Positions 28,994 through 38,028 of a stretch of DNA of 64,000 bases are shown here, piece by piece. The notes under the pieces were generated by a model. That model searched no databases and was not told where the DNA came from. It saw nothing but the letters and a program-made list of their open reading frames with translations. The position numbers were made by a program, and so were the translations under genes. The stretch is from NCBI RefSeq assembly GCF_021029445.1, contig NZ_CP072610.1, forward strand, positions 2,542,001 to 2,606,000. Reading direction: 5' to 3'. This DNA comes from Pseudomonas wenzhouensis. GTDB lineage: Bacteria > Pseudomonadota > Gammaproteobacteria > Pseudomonadales > Pseudomonadaceae. The stretch's first letter is position 1; every line of letters begins with the position of its first letter.

Positions 28994-29401
28994 TCAGGAA
29001 TCGGTGGTAGCAGGCGCTTCGGCCAGCCAGGCCACCGCGCAGAGGGCCAGCGCTGCCAGGTTGGTGGACAGAGGATTGAACGCCTGAATCAACAGGTGGG
29101 GGCTCAGCAGCGCAACATCAAGCAGCAGCACCAGCAAGACTGCTGCGGCCGCCAGCAACGGCCAGCGCTGACGGCGAATGGTCAGCAGCGCAATGCCCAG
29201 CAATACCTCGGCGATGCCTCCGATACGGGCGATCAGCTCCGGTGCGAACAACGCGTGATCGGGCAAGCCGTGCGCACCGATCATCGCCACCTCGTCAGGG
29301 CTCAGCCAGAGAATCTTCGGCGCCAGACCATGCCAGACGAATACCGCCGCCAATGCCAGCCGCGCGAGCCAGGCGATCTGCGCCAGCCGCCGCTCAGTCA
29401 T
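28994..29401 (-). CDS. DoxX-like membrane protein
   Basis: A 135-residue protein with four transmembrane helices. I start at ATG 29401 (MTERRLAQ), which overlaps the end of the DCC gene by 8 bases. Helix 1 contains the DoxX-like FVWHGLAPKI, followed by the ELIARIGGIAEVLLG segment. DoxX-family proteins are poorly understood partners of thiol or quinone redox enzymes. The overlap with a thiol-disulfide DCC protein supports such a role here by inference. Confidence 0.82.
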   Translation of the reverse strand: MTERRLAQIAWLARLALAAVFVWHGLAPKILWLSPDEVAMIGAHGLPDHALFAPELIARIGGIAEVLLGIALLTIRRQRWPLLAAAAVLLVLLLDVALLSPHLLIQAFNPLSTNLAALALCAVAWLAEAPATTDS

Positions 29402-29828
29402 GCAGAAAGCGCTCGGCGTGGTCGGCCGTGGGCAGCAGGCAAACGGCATGCCGGCCGAACAGGCGATAGCGATTCAGCGCAATGCGGTCATAACACCAAT
29501 CCCGCAGCGGCCGGGGCAGCAGACGCAGTAATCGCAGCGCACGCCAGGGTTGCGGCAAGCGCGAGAGAATGCGCAGCAGCGCCGTGGAGCGCACATGCAG
29601 CCCCGCCTCGTCGATCAGGGCCATGGTGTCGAAACGATCGGTCGGCAGCCCATACCAGGCCAGCAACGCCTGCCCCTGAGCGGACTGCACGGACGCGAGG
29701 CGAAACTGCCGGGTACGGTCATGGTGGATAAGAAACTTCGCCCAGCCGTTGCACAGCTTGCAGACGCCGTCGAACAGCACGACGCGCTCGCCAGCCGACA
29801 GGCCGGGTGGTAGCGATGGCTCCGTCAT
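29394..29828 (-). CDS. DCC-family thiol-disulfide oxidoreductase-like protein
   Basis: A 144-residue member of the DUF393/YuxK family. The namesake motif is DGVCKLC at residues 20-26 (Asp20, Cys23, Cys26), so a thioredoxin-like CxxC is available. FRLASVQSAQG and LLRLLPRPLRDWCYDRIALNRYRLFG follow in family order. There is no signal peptide, so it is probably cytosolic or peripheral. It overlaps DUF1287 by 4 bases and DoxX by 8. Confidence 0.9.
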   Translation of the reverse strand: MTEPSLPPGLSAGERVVLFDGVCKLCNGWAKFLIHHDRTRQFRLASVQSAQGQALLAWYGLPTDRFDTMALIDEAGLHVRSTALLRILSRLPQPWRALRLLRLLPRPLRDWCYDRIALNRYRLFGRHAVCLLPTADHAERFLHD

Positions 29829-30415
29829 CGTAGGGCACTCGCCTGTTGCGCCTGCGGGCGATAATGGCCAGTGATGCGGTAGGCGAAGAGGATATCTTCC
29901 TCCTGCGTGCCGCGGCCGATGTTATGCAGGATCAGCGGCGCACCATTTGCCGCCTGACGATCGCTGACGATGCCGATATGAGTCAGGCCGCGCCCCAGAT
30001 CCCAGGTGACGATATCGCCAGCCTGGTAAACCGCAGGATCCTGACTGACCGGCAGCGACCAGCCCTGACGCTTGAACCAGGTCATCAGGTTGGGCACGCG
30101 ACGGTGGTCGATATTGCTGTCCGGCCGGCTCAGGCCCCAGTTTCTGGGGTAAAGGGCAAAATTGCTGCGCATGTCGCGATGCACTGCCTCCTGCAGGTCC
30201 AGCCCCTGCTGGCGCAGCGCGCGGATCACCACGTCGGTGCACACACCGGTGGCCATGGGCACGTCGCCGCCCGGATAGCTCAACTGGCGGTAGGCCGGGT
30301 CATAGCTCAGGGTCACGCCGACCTGCTTGCGCGCATCCAGCACCAGCCTGTCAGCCTCGATGGCCTGCGCAGCCAGGGCCAGCGCCCAGGCCAGCAGTAC
30401 AACCAGCATCCGCAT
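29825..30415 (-). CDS. DUF1287 exported protein
   Basis: A 196-residue protein beginning with a signal peptide (MRMLVVLLAWALALAAQA). An AGGAG ribosome site is six bases before ATG 30415. The mature part shows GVTLSYDPAYRQL, GVCTDVVIRALR (a conserved Cys), HRRVPNLMTWFKR, GDIVTWDLG and LTHIGIVSD (a conserved His). This Cys-His order is compatible with an NlpC/P60- or CHAP-like papain fold, so a periplasmic peptidase or amidase is plausible but unproven. Confidence 0.88.
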   Translation of the reverse strand: MRMLVVLLAWALALAAQAIEADRLVLDARKQVGVTLSYDPAYRQLSYPGGDVPMATGVCTDVVIRALRQQGLDLQEAVHRDMRSNFALYPRNWGLSRPDSNIDHRRVPNLMTWFKRQGWSLPVSQDPAVYQAGDIVTWDLGRGLTHIGIVSDRQAANGAPLILHNIGRGTQEEDILFAYRITGHYRPQAQQASALR

Positions 30416-30424
30416 CGCGATCTC

Positions 30425-31540
30425 CTATCTAGCCAAGGGATACAGCAACTCTTCCTTGTAACCTGCCCAGACCCGCACGGCATCGGGAAAGGCATCGTCC
30501 AGCGTCACGTCGCCACTGTCCACCAGCAGCGGCCGCCCTTCCAGCGTCGCCAGCTTGCGCTTGGTCGCCACCACCCGCAGGCGCTCCAGGCCGACGGCGC
30601 GCAACACCCGCGGGCTGATCTGCTGATTGCCGCGGCCGATGATATGGCCCTGGCCGCCGATTGCGGTCACCAATAAGTAGGTCGCATGTCCTTCTACCAA
30701 CGCGAACAGCTCGGCTTCGTTGACGTCGCGGGCAATCACCCGGCCATCCTCGATCACATCGACGCCGAGCAAGGTAGTTTCCAGCCCAAGATTTTGCCCC
30801 AGGCCATGCAGAGTCGAACCCGGACCGAACACGTAGCGAACGCCCGGCTCCCATTCACTCTCCAGCCAGGCGGCCAGATCGGCCAGCACCAGCTCTTCGG
30901 ACTCCATCCCCCCCTGCTTGACCGCCTGCACATAGCCGCCCTCTTGCGGCACGCACAACTCGCCATACCAGCGAGCGGTCACACGCCCTTCGCGCAGGGC
31001 CGCCTCGTCGATATCGCGTACCTCGCCGCTGGCCAGACGCACCAGGCCGCCTTCGACCAGTCGCGCAGTCAGCTCGCCCGCAGCTCGCGGGCTGATGGCA
31101 TAGACGCCGGATTGGATCTTCACCCCCGCCGGAATGCCCAACACCGGCTGCCCGTCCCTGATCACGGCACAAACATCACGCGCAGTGCCATCGCCACCGG
31201 CGAATAGAATCAGTGCCACACCGGCGTCCTGCAGGTGTTGCACAGCACGACGGGTGTCGTCGGCCGTGCTGGGCTCTGCACCCAACTGCCCCAGCAGACG
31301 ATGCTCAAAGCCCATCTGCGCCAACAAATCGCCGCCCATGGCACCGGGATAGGTGACGAACTCGATGCGCTCACGCAGCGCCAACAGTTGCTCCAGCGCC
31401 GTGCGCGTACGCTGCGCAGCCTTCGGTTCAACGCCGAGTGCCAGGGCCTGCTCGGCCACGCCGTCGCTGCCCTTGAGTGCAGCCGGGCCACCCAGCCCGG
31501 CCAGAGGGTTGATGATCAGACCTATATGAAAACGCGACAT
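30425..31540 (-). CDS. ATP-NAD kinase-like protein
   Basis: A 371-residue protein. I start at ATG 31540, preceded by GAGGAAGG; an open frame continues upstream without a ribosome site. The N-terminal half carries the NAD kinase-like GLIINPLAGLGG and the GGDGTARDV motif near residue 105, followed by GIPAGVKIQSGVYA. This matches the AcoX/ATP-NAD kinase-like branch rather than the essential NadK. The substrate is unknown. It is the first gene of a five-gene operon. Confidence 0.85.
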   Translation of the reverse strand: MSRFHIGLIINPLAGLGGPAALKGSDGVAEQALALGVEPKAAQRTRTALEQLLALRERIEFVTYPGAMGGDLLAQMGFEHRLLGQLGAEPSTADDTRRAVQHLQDAGVALILFAGGDGTARDVCAVIRDGQPVLGIPAGVKIQSGVYAISPRAAGELTARLVEGGLVRLASGEVRDIDEAALREGRVTARWYGELCVPQEGGYVQAVKQGGMESEELVLADLAAWLESEWEPGVRYVFGPGSTLHGLGQNLGLETTLLGVDVIEDGRVIARDVNEAELFALVEGHATYLLVTAIGGQGHIIGRGNQQISPRVLRAVGLERLRVVATKRKLATLEGRPLLVDSGDVTLDDAFPDAVRVWAGYKEELLYPLAR

Positions 31541-31688
31541 GCCTTCCTCAATTGCCGGCAGACTGGCATGCAGCCTGCTTGTACCTGTTCTGCGTTGTCG
31601 GCGTGACGGTTTTCCGTACACCTTCACTGTCACCGCACCTTCATCCGGCACCACTAGACTGCGCGCAGAATCGATGAGGAGACAGGCC

Positions 31689-31868
31689 ATGAGCTTGCAC
31701 AACACTGCCAATCAGCCGCAACACCTGAACAACCACGCCCGCCCAACGCCGATCGGTGGCTTCATCATCGACGCCCAGGGGCGCGAAGTGCCGATCACCG
31801 AAGCGATGATCCAGCAGGCCTGCCAGCTTCTGGAACAAAGCCAGCAGAACCGTCCACAGAAACGCTGA
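31689..31868 (+). CDS. Small conserved protein of unknown function
   Basis: A 59-residue protein starting at ATG 31689 with GAGGAG seven bases upstream. It is Gln/Asn-rich at both ends and has a short conserved-looking core: PIGGFIIDAQGREVPITEAMI, then QQACQLLE. No membrane segment and no Cys occur. The ribosome site, its own start and codon use like its neighbours support a real gene; no function is proposed. Confidence 0.72.
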   Translation: MSLHNTANQPQHLNNHARPTPIGGFIIDAQGREVPITEAMIQQACQLLEQSQQNRPQKR

Positions 31869-31880
31869 AAAAACTCAGCC

Positions 31881-31903
31881 GGGCTGCCCGTTCGTGGCAG
31901 CCC
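31881..31903. terminator. Shared hairpin terminator between the small gene and msrB
   Basis: A perfect 8-bp stem GGGCTGCC/GGCAGCCC (31881-31888 with 31896-31903) separates the converging genes. On the minus strand a T6 run follows a few bases after the stem, so it serves msrB better than the plus-strand gene. Confidence 0.7.
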
Positions 31904-31915
31904 ATCGTTCATCCA

Positions 31916-32314
31916 TCATGGCTCGCGCGGCGCGAGCTTCAGCGACACCGAGTTGATGCAGTAGCGCAAACCGGTCGGACGCGGCCCATCGGGAAAGACG
32001 TGGCCCAGGTGCGCATCGCATTTGGCGCATCTGACCTCGATACGCTGCATGCCATGGCTGAAGTCATCCAGCTCACGGATCACCGTCGCACTGAGCGGCT
32101 GAAAATAGCTGGGCCAGCCGCAACCGGAATCGTACTTGGCGGCGGAATCGAACAGCGCCTCGCCACAACAGACGCAGTGATAGACGCCCGCCACCTTGCT
32201 GTCGTGATATTGCCCGGTAAAAGGCCGTTCGGTGCCGCCCAGGCGGCAGACGTGGAACTGTTCCGGCGACAACACTTCACGCCAGGCATCCAGGGATTTC
32301 TCGACTTTATCCAC
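31916..32314 (-). CDS. msrB: Peptide-methionine (R)-S-oxide reductase
   Basis: A 132-residue enzyme that repairs methionine-R-sulfoxide in proteins. I start at GTG 32314, about ten bases after AGGAGG, because the homologous N-terminus (xxKxEKPLDxWRE) aligns there; the frame is open further but without similarity. Zinc is held by Cys47/Cys50 and Cys96/Cys99. The catalytic Cys119 is in RYCIN. Confidence 0.95.
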   Translation of the reverse strand: MDKVEKSLDAWREVLSPEQFHVCRLGGTERPFTGQYHDSKVAGVYHCVCCGEALFDSAAKYDSGCGWPSYFQPLSATVIRELDDFSHGMQRIEVRCAKCDAHLGHVFPDGPRPTGLRYCINSVSLKLAPREP

Positions 32315-32484
32315 GGACTGCTTCCCTCCTCGTAAAAAAGCCCGACCGACAGCTTTGCCAGGGTCAGGCTGCAACGTATGATTCGTGCCCAGTCTGTCAC
32401 CCGCCCTGCGGGCTGCCAAGGTTCCGCCAGAGGATACTTTTGCAGCGTGATTCAGCGGGTCATCCACCGAATGGGATTTCTCAC

Positions 32485-33696
32485 ATGCAGGTCAGCAAAT
32501 CGAACAAGCTCGCCAACGTCTGCTACGACATTCGCGGGCCGGTGCTCAAGCACGCCAAGCGTCTGGAAGAGGAAGGCCACCGCATCCTCAAGCTGAACAT
32601 CGGCAACCCGGCGCCGTTCGGTTTCGAGGCACCGGAAGAAATCCTTCAGGACGTCATCCGCAACCTGCCGACCGCTCAAGGCTACAGCGACTCCAAAGGC
32701 CTGTTCAGCGCCCGCAAGGCGGTGATGCAGTATTACCAGCAGAAGCAGGTCGAAGGCGTCGGCATCGAGGACATCTACCTCGGCAACGGCGTGTCCGAGC
32801 TGATCGTGATGGCCATGCAGGCGCTGCTCAACAACGGTGACGAGGTGCTGATCCCGGCGCCGGATTACCCGCTGTGGACGGCTGCCGTGGCCCTCTCCGG
32901 CGGCAAGCCGGTGCATTACCTGTGCGACGAACAGGCCGGCTGGTTCCCGGATATCGCCGACATGCGTGCCAAGATCACGCCGAACACCAAGGCCCTGGTG
33001 CTGATCAACCCGAACAACCCCACCGGCGCGGTGTATTCGCGCGAAGTGCTGCAGGACATCGTCGAGCTGGCCCGCCAGCACAACCTGGTGATCTTCTCCG
33101 ACGAGATCTACGACAAGATCCTCTACGACGAAGCCGTGCACATCAGCACCGCCTCGCTGGCCCCGGACGTGCTGTGCCTGACCTTCAACGGCCTGTCCAA
33201 GAGCTACCGCGTGGCCGGCTTCCGTTCCGGCTGGGTGGCCATCTCCGGGCCCAAGCACAAGGCGCAGAGCTATATCGAAGGCCTGGATATCTTGGCCAAC
33301 ATGCGCCTGTGCGCCAACGTGCCGAGCCAGCATGCGATCCAGACCGCGCTCGGTGGCTACCAGAGCATCAATGACCTGGTGCTGCCCAACGGTCGCCTGC
33401 TGGAACAGCGCAACCGCGCCTGGGAACTGCTCAACGACATCCCCGGGGTCAGCTGCGTCAAGCCCATGGGCGCGTTGTATGCCTTCCCGAAGATCGACCC
33501 CAAGGTCTGCCCGATCCACAACGACGAGAAGTTCGTCCTCGACCTGCTGCTGTCGGAGAAGCTGCTGATCGTCCAGGGCACCGCCTTCAACTGGCCGTGG
33601 CCGGATCACTTCCGCGTGGTCACCCTGCCGCGCGTCGACGACCTGGAGCAGGCCATCGGCCGCATCGGCAACTTCCTCAAGGGCTACAGCCAGTAA
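32485..33696 (+). CDS. alaA: Glutamate-pyruvate aminotransferase AlaA
   Basis: A 403-residue fold-type I PLP aminotransferase, close to E. coli AlaA, which makes alanine from pyruvate and glutamate. Key motifs are [19 protein letters not shown] (about 174-181), Asp206 in SDEIYD and the PLP lysine Lys239 in [10 protein letters not shown] start at ATG 32485 (MQVSKSNK); an upstream in-frame ATG lacks similarity. It is divergent from msrB and is followed six bases later by an unknown gene. Confidence 0.95.
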   Translation: MQVSKSNKLANVCYDIRGPVLKHAKRLEEEGHRILKLNIGNPAPFGFEAPEEILQDVIRNLPTAQGYSDSKGLFSARKAVMQYYQQKQVEGVGIEDIYLGNGVSELIVMAMQALLNNGDEVLIPAPDYPLWTAAVALSGGKPVHYLCDEQAGWFPDIADMRAKITPNTKALVLINPNNPTGAVYSREVLQDIVELARQHNLVIFSDEIYDKILYDEAVHISTASLAPDVLCLTFNGLSKSYRVAGFRSGWVAISGPKHKAQSYIEGLDILANMRLCANVPSQHAIQTALGGYQSINDLVLPNGRLLEQRNRAWELLNDIPGVSCVKPMGALYAFPKIDPKVCPIHNDEKFVLDLLLSEKLLIVQGTAFNWPWPDHFRVVTLPRVDDLEQAIGRIGNFLKGYSQ

Positions 33697-33702
33697 GCCG
33701 AC

Positions 33703-34155
33703 ATGGATCTGCAGATCGACGACTTCTACAAGGACGCCGCCAGCGGCCTGCTCATGCTCTATCAGACCTTCCCGCGCAAGATGGCGCTGTACGTGGAAGA
33801 CCTGATCGGGCGTGAGGAGCCGGACGAATTCGGCCTGCCCAGCAAGCGCCACCAGGCCTGCCTGGGGGCGCTGCTGTGGCTGGGCGAGGAAGGCTATCTG
33901 CGTTTCGAATCGACCATCGCCTATGACGCGCTGGATCAGGCGGTGCTCAGCGAAAAAGGCTTCATGCGCCTGTCGCGCGGCATTCCCCATGCCCTGCGCG
34001 AAGGCGAAGCGCTGCCGCCGAGCGTGCGTCGCGTGCACGCCACCCTGGCCTTTCAACTGCGTGAAGCACTGGCCCAGCAACATGGGGAACGAATTGCCCG
34101 TCTCACCCGTCTGTTGTTCGAAAGCCCGATGGGCACGGCAGGCGACATAGTTTGA
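33703..34155 (+). CDS. Conserved cytosolic protein of unknown function
   Basis: A 150-residue soluble protein that begins six bases after alaA, so the two are probably co-transcribed. The sequence is mostly helical, with LLMLYQTFPRKMALYVEDLIG near the start and LGALLWLGEEGYLRFE in the middle, which looks like a winged-helix-type segment. No catalytic motif stands out. In P. aeruginosa an equivalent gene also lies between the aminotransferase and htpX. Confidence 0.8.
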   Translation: MDLQIDDFYKDAASGLLMLYQTFPRKMALYVEDLIGREEPDEFGLPSKRHQACLGALLWLGEEGYLRFESTIAYDALDQAVLSEKGFMRLSRGIPHALREGEALPPSVRRVHATLAFQLREALAQQHGERIARLTRLLFESPMGTAGDIV

Positions 34156-34243
34156 AATAGTCGCCAGTTGAAAGCCTGAGGGGCGCGCCCTTATATAGCC
34201 CGCATTACTCGTACGTCTTTCCCGTGAGGAGTCCGTTCACACC

Positions 34244-35116
34244 ATGATGCGCATTATGTTGTTCCTGGCCACCAACCTGGCGGTGCTGGTTATCGCCAGC
34301 ATCACCCTCAAACTGCTGGGGGTTGATCGGTTTACCGGCCAGAACCATGGCAGCCTGCTGATCTTCTGCGCCGTGTTCGGTTTCGCCGGCTCGCTGGTGT
34401 CGCTGTTCCTGTCCAAGTGGATGGCGAAGATGAGCACCGGCACCCAGATCATCACCCAGCCGCGCACCCGCCACGAGCAGTGGCTGCTGCAGACCGTCGA
34501 GGAGCTGTCGCGCGAAGCCGGGATCAAGATGCCGGAAGTCGGTATCTTCCCGGCCTACGAGTCCAACGCCTTCGCCACCGGCTGGAACAAGAACGACGCA
34601 CTGGTCGCGGTCAGTCAGGGCCTGCTCGAGCGCTTCTCGCCCGATGAAGTCCGCGCGGTGCTGGCGCACGAAATCGGCCACGTGGCCAACGGCGATATGG
34701 TCACCCTGGCGCTGATCCAGGGCGTGGTGAACACCTTCGTCATGTTCTTCGCACGTATCTTCGGCAACTTCGTCGACAAGGCGATCCTGAAGAACGAAGA
34801 CGGCCACGGCATCGGTTACTTCGTCGCGACCATCTTCGCCGAGCTGGTACTGGGTATCCTGGCCAGCATCATCGTCATGTGGTTCTCGCGCAAACGCGAG
34901 TACAAGGCTGACGAAGCCGGTGCCCGCCTGGCCGGTACTGGCGCGATGATTGCCGCCCTGCAGCGTCTGCGTGCCGAGCAGGGTGTACCCGTGCAGATGC
35001 CCGACAGCCTGACCGCTTTCGGCATCAACGGCGGCCTGAAGAACGGCCTGGCTGGTCTGCTGATGAGCCACCCGCCGCTGGAAGACCGTATCGAAGCGCT
35101 GCGCCGCCTGGGCTGA
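34244..35116 (+). CDS. htpX: Membrane zinc protease HtpX
   Basis: A 290-residue M48 metallopeptidase of the inner membrane that degrades misfolded membrane proteins together with FtsH. Two N-terminal transmembrane segments precede the zinc site HEIGH (His142, Glu143, His146), followed by another membrane segment and the third ligand in [10 protein letters not shown]. The start [11 protein letters not shown] matches the family. A ribosome site GAGGAG lies upstream. Confidence 0.97.
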   Translation: MMRIMLFLATNLAVLVIASITLKLLGVDRFTGQNHGSLLIFCAVFGFAGSLVSLFLSKWMAKMSTGTQIITQPRTRHEQWLLQTVEELSREAGIKMPEVGIFPAYESNAFATGWNKNDALVAVSQGLLERFSPDEVRAVLAHEIGHVANGDMVTLALIQGVVNTFVMFFARIFGNFVDKAILKNEDGHGIGYFVATIFAELVLGILASIIVMWFSRKREYKADEAGARLAGTGAMIAALQRLRAEQGVPVQMPDSLTAFGINGGLKNGLAGLLMSHPPLEDRIEALRRLG

Positions 35117-35132
35117 CCCTTCGGCTGACAAC

Positions 35133-35157
35133 AAAGGCGACCTTCGGGTCGCCTTTT
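35133..35157 (+). terminator. Intrinsic terminator of htpX
   Basis: A perfect 10-bp stem with a TTCG loop (35133-35142 with 35147-35156) ends in a T4 run. A-residues on the other side make it usable for tpm as well. Confidence 0.9.
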
Positions 35158-35171
35158 GCATTGGGCTGCCG

Positions 35172-35828
35172 CTAGCGTCGAATCAGCCGGAAGACGTGCT
35201 CATCCACTGCTGTCAGACCGCTGTCACTGAAACGCGGATTGCCCGTCAGCACATCCTTTTCCTCGACCTTGTGCAACGTCCAGCCATCTGCAAAGTGCTG
35301 CTCCACCTCGGTGTCAGCCACCGAGAATGGCGGGCCATCCATTTTCGCCTGATCGTAAACCAGCGTAACCAGCAATCCCTGACAGGCATTGGGCACTATC
35401 GCCTGCAGATGGGCGACATAACGCTCGCGCATCGGCGGCGGCAGCGCGATCAGCGCCGCCCGGTCATAAAAGGCCTGGCACCCGGCAACATCCGCATGAC
35501 TCAGGGCGAAGAAATCGCCACACAGAATTTGCAACTCGCCCGCCTGATAGACCTTGAACGCCCCGCGCTGTGACACCTGTGGCTGCACATCACGCTCGTT
35601 GAAGAAATCCTCCACAGCCCGTTCGGCCAGCTCGACACCAATGACCGGGTGGCCCTGCTCCGCCAGCCAGACCATGTCCAGGCTCTTGCCACACAGCGGC
35701 ACCAGCACCGCCGCGCCTTTCGCCAGGCCAAGCGCAGACCAGTGACGACGCAGGTAACCGTTGACCTTCTCCTGATGGAAACCGATTTGATTGCGCGCCC
35801 AGCGCTCCTGCCAGAAAGCATCGTGCAT
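35172..35828 (-). CDS. tpm: Thiopurine S-methyltransferase
   Basis: A 218-residue SAM-dependent methyltransferase. Bacterial Tpm methylates thiopurines and also selenium and tellurium compounds. The start [19 protein letters not shown], the SAM site [15 protein letters not shown] (about 41-55) and [13 protein letters not shown] match the family. GAGGGG sits seven bases before the ATG. It converges on htpX. Confidence 0.95.
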   Translation of the reverse strand: MHDAFWQERWARNQIGFHQEKVNGYLRRHWSALGLAKGAAVLVPLCGKSLDMVWLAEQGHPVIGVELAERAVEDFFNERDVQPQVSQRGAFKVYQAGELQILCGDFFALSHADVAGCQAFYDRAALIALPPPMRERYVAHLQAIVPNACQGLLVTLVYDQAKMDGPPFSVADTEVEQHFADGWTLHKVEEKDVLTGNPRFSDSGLTAVDEHVFRLIRR

Positions 35829-35881
35829 CTCTTATCCCCTCACCTAAACTGAAAAACACCCCAAGCTGACGAATTGCCATC

Positions 35882-37114
35882 ATGCTCTCACGTCATTCAC
35901 TCTGCCTGATAGGGCTGCTCCTGACGGCCACACCTACTCTCTGCGCAGAAGAAAAGTCTACCGTACGCCTCGACACCAGCCTCGAGGAGCCGTATCAGGT
36001 AGCGGTCGATGGCGAATTGGCCGGTCAGTCGGTCACGGTTCTCGAATGTATCTTCAAGCATTTGCAGCAACCCTATCGCATCCAGCTCACATCAGTGAGC
36101 CGAGCGCGGCAGAATGTCAGCCGACATATCGCCGATGGTTTCTTCAGCTCCGCACCAGACAGCCAGGTCGATGGCTATGCCCAGTTATCCGCACCCCTGC
36201 TGATGGAGAAGTGGTACTGGTACGCCTATGATCCCTTGATCCTCACCAAACCCATATGGGATCACGAGCTGCGCATCGGCAGCGTGCTGGGAAGCAACAG
36301 CATGACCTGGCTGGAGGCACGCGGCATCACGGTGGCGCAGAAGGTCCCGCGCCTCGAACAGCTGATCGAATTACTCCAGCGCGGGCGCATCGACCTGTTT
36401 CTGGCCGACGACAACGCCATGCACAGCGCCCTCTTGAAATACCCGGCCAAACAGGCGCTGCAGCGACGCTTCGTACGCTACTCGCCATTAGGCGTTTATT
36501 TCGCGCATGACTTCCTGCAGCAACACCCCGACTTTCTCAACGCCTTCAATCGCCAGGTCGAACACTGCGCCCCCAAAGGCAGCACACTCACCGAAGCGGA
36601 GGCTCACTATCTGCGCCAACTGACAGCCCGGCACCTGCAACGCTGGGCCTATCACGACGACCTGTTGAACGCCCTGCGCCGGGTCGTAACGCGCAACACC
36701 AGCATCGAACGCATTCGCGAGCTGGACCGGCAATGGCTACGCGAGCGCCTGCTCGAGGAAAAACCTCTGATTCGCCGCCTGCTGCAAACACCGCCCTCGC
36801 TTCTTCTGGCCAACATCACGCGCCAGCATCAGCCATTGTTCAACGAGATATTCCTCAGTGACCACAGCGGCCAGTTGGTCGCCATCAGTGAGGTCACCAG
36901 TGATTACTGGCAGGCTGACGAAGACGACTTCCAGCAGGCCCGGGATTTGCCAGCCGGTCAGATCCATATTGGTGGTATCGAGTACGACGGCTCGACCCAG
37001 AGCTTTCAGAGCAAGGTTTCCGCGCCTATCCATGACCCGCGAGACGGGCGTTTTCTCGGTGTACTCAGCCTCGGCATCAATATCGAAAGCGCTTTTGGCG
37101 ACAACCTGCTTTAA
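35882..37114 (+). CDS. Secreted protein with solute-binding-like and PDC/Cache-like domains
   Basis: A 410-residue protein with a signal peptide (LCLIGLLLTATPTLCA, about residues 7-22) and no later membrane segment. Residues 27-235 look like a family-3 periplasmic solute-binding domain (VRLDTSLEEPYQVAVDG, then FFSSAPDSQVDGYA and FLADDNAMHSALL). A helical stretch (240-300) follows. Residues 300-405 resemble an sCache/PDC ligand-sensing domain (SDHSGQLVAISEVTSDYWQ, DDFQQAR, IHDPRDGRFLGVLSLGINIE). The joint architecture without a membrane anchor or signalling output is odd. It may present a ligand to a partner sensor; none is adjacent. Confidence 0.75.
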   Translation: MLSRHSLCLIGLLLTATPTLCAEEKSTVRLDTSLEEPYQVAVDGELAGQSVTVLECIFKHLQQPYRIQLTSVSRARQNVSRHIADGFFSSAPDSQVDGYAQLSAPLLMEKWYWYAYDPLILTKPIWDHELRIGSVLGSNSMTWLEARGITVAQKVPRLEQLIELLQRGRIDLFLADDNAMHSALLKYPAKQALQRRFVRYSPLGVYFAHDFLQQHPDFLNAFNRQVEHCAPKGSTLTEAEAHYLRQLTARHLQRWAYHDDLLNALRRVVTRNTSIERIRELDRQWLRERLLEEKPLIRRLLQTPPSLLLANITRQHQPLFNEIFLSDHSGQLVAISEVTSDYWQADEDDFQQARDLPAGQIHIGGIEYDGSTQSFQSKVSAPIHDPRDGRFLGVLSLGINIESAFGDNLL

Positions 37115-37206
37115 TCATCCAGCTAATCGATAGATATCGCGGAAAAACATCATTATTAATCGATTAAAACCTCGGAGAGAATGCAGGCAGGTCTCTGGAG
37201 GTCGTC

Positions 37207-37974
37207 ATGCTGCCCTCGCTGTTCATTTCCCACGGTTCCCCCATGCTAGCTCTGGAGCCCGGCGCCAGTGGCCCTGCGCTGGTCAAACTGGCTGCCGATA
37301 TGCCAAGGCCTAACGCTATCGTCGTGGTGTCGGCGCACTGGGAAAGCCCCCATCTGCGTCTCACAGCAGGCGAAAAGCCACAAACCTGGCACGACTTCGG
37401 CGGCTTTCCAGCCGAACTCTATACCGTGCAGTATCCAGCCCCTGGTGCACCGCAACTGGCCGAGGACATCGCCCAGCAACTGAACGATGCGGGTCTTCCT
37501 GCGCAGCTCGATGCGCAACGCCCCTTCGACCATGGTGCCTGGGTGCCGCTGTCGCTGATGTACCCAAACGCCGATATTCCCGTGCTGCAGCTATCGCTGC
37601 CCAGCCACCTCGGCCCCGAACTGCAGACCCGTGTAGGCCGTGCGCTGGCCAGCCTGCGCGCACAAGGCATCCTGCTGATTGGCTCGGGCAGCATCACCCA
37701 CAACCTGGGCGCGCTGAACTGGCGTGCCGGCCCGGAGGTCATCACGCCCTGGGCCAAGGAATTTCGCGACTGGATGGTGGAAAAGCTCGCAGCAGACGAC
37801 GAAGCGGCCTTGCACCAGTACCGTCACCTGGCACCGCATGCCATGCGCAATCATCCCAGCGAAGAACATCTGCTGCCGCTGTTCTTCGCCCATGGCGCCG
37901 GTGGCGCCTTTTCCGTGGTCCACGCAGGTTTTACCTACGGCGCCCTGGGCATGGACATCTATCGCTTCGACTAG
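37207..37974 (+). CDS. ygiD: DODA-type extradiol aromatic dioxygenase
   Basis: A 255-residue class III dioxygenase of the YgiD/DODA family (4,5-DOPA-extradiol-dioxygenase-like). Metal ligands are expected from SHGSPM (His9), SAHWES, HGAWVPL and the GSGSITHNLG region. The start follows GGAGG by five bases. E. coli YgiD acts on L-DOPA in vitro; the natural substrate is open. Confidence 0.92.
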   Translation: MLPSLFISHGSPMLALEPGASGPALVKLAADMPRPNAIVVVSAHWESPHLRLTAGEKPQTWHDFGGFPAELYTVQYPAPGAPQLAEDIAQQLNDAGLPAQLDAQRPFDHGAWVPLSLMYPNADIPVLQLSLPSHLGPELQTRVGRALASLRAQGILLIGSGSITHNLGALNWRAGPEVITPWAKEFRDWMVEKLAADDEAALHQYRHLAPHAMRNHPSEEHLLPLFFAHGAGGAFSVVHAGFTYGALGMDIYRFD

Positions 37975-37999
37975 ACGACAGACACGCGCCAGAAACAAC

Positions 38000-38022
38000 G
38001 AGGCCCGTCATCGACGGGCCTC
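38000..38022. terminator. Bidirectional terminator between ygiD and acuI
   Basis: A perfect 10-bp stem, GAGGCCCGTC/GACGGGCCTC (38000-38009 with 38013-38022, 3-base loop), separates two converging genes. T-runs are weak on both sides. Confidence 0.7.
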
Positions 38023-38028
38023 GCTCAT

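Noticed and set aside
32452..34083. A 543-codon minus-strand open frame
   Set aside because: Antisense to alaA and the next gene; no plausible protein family.
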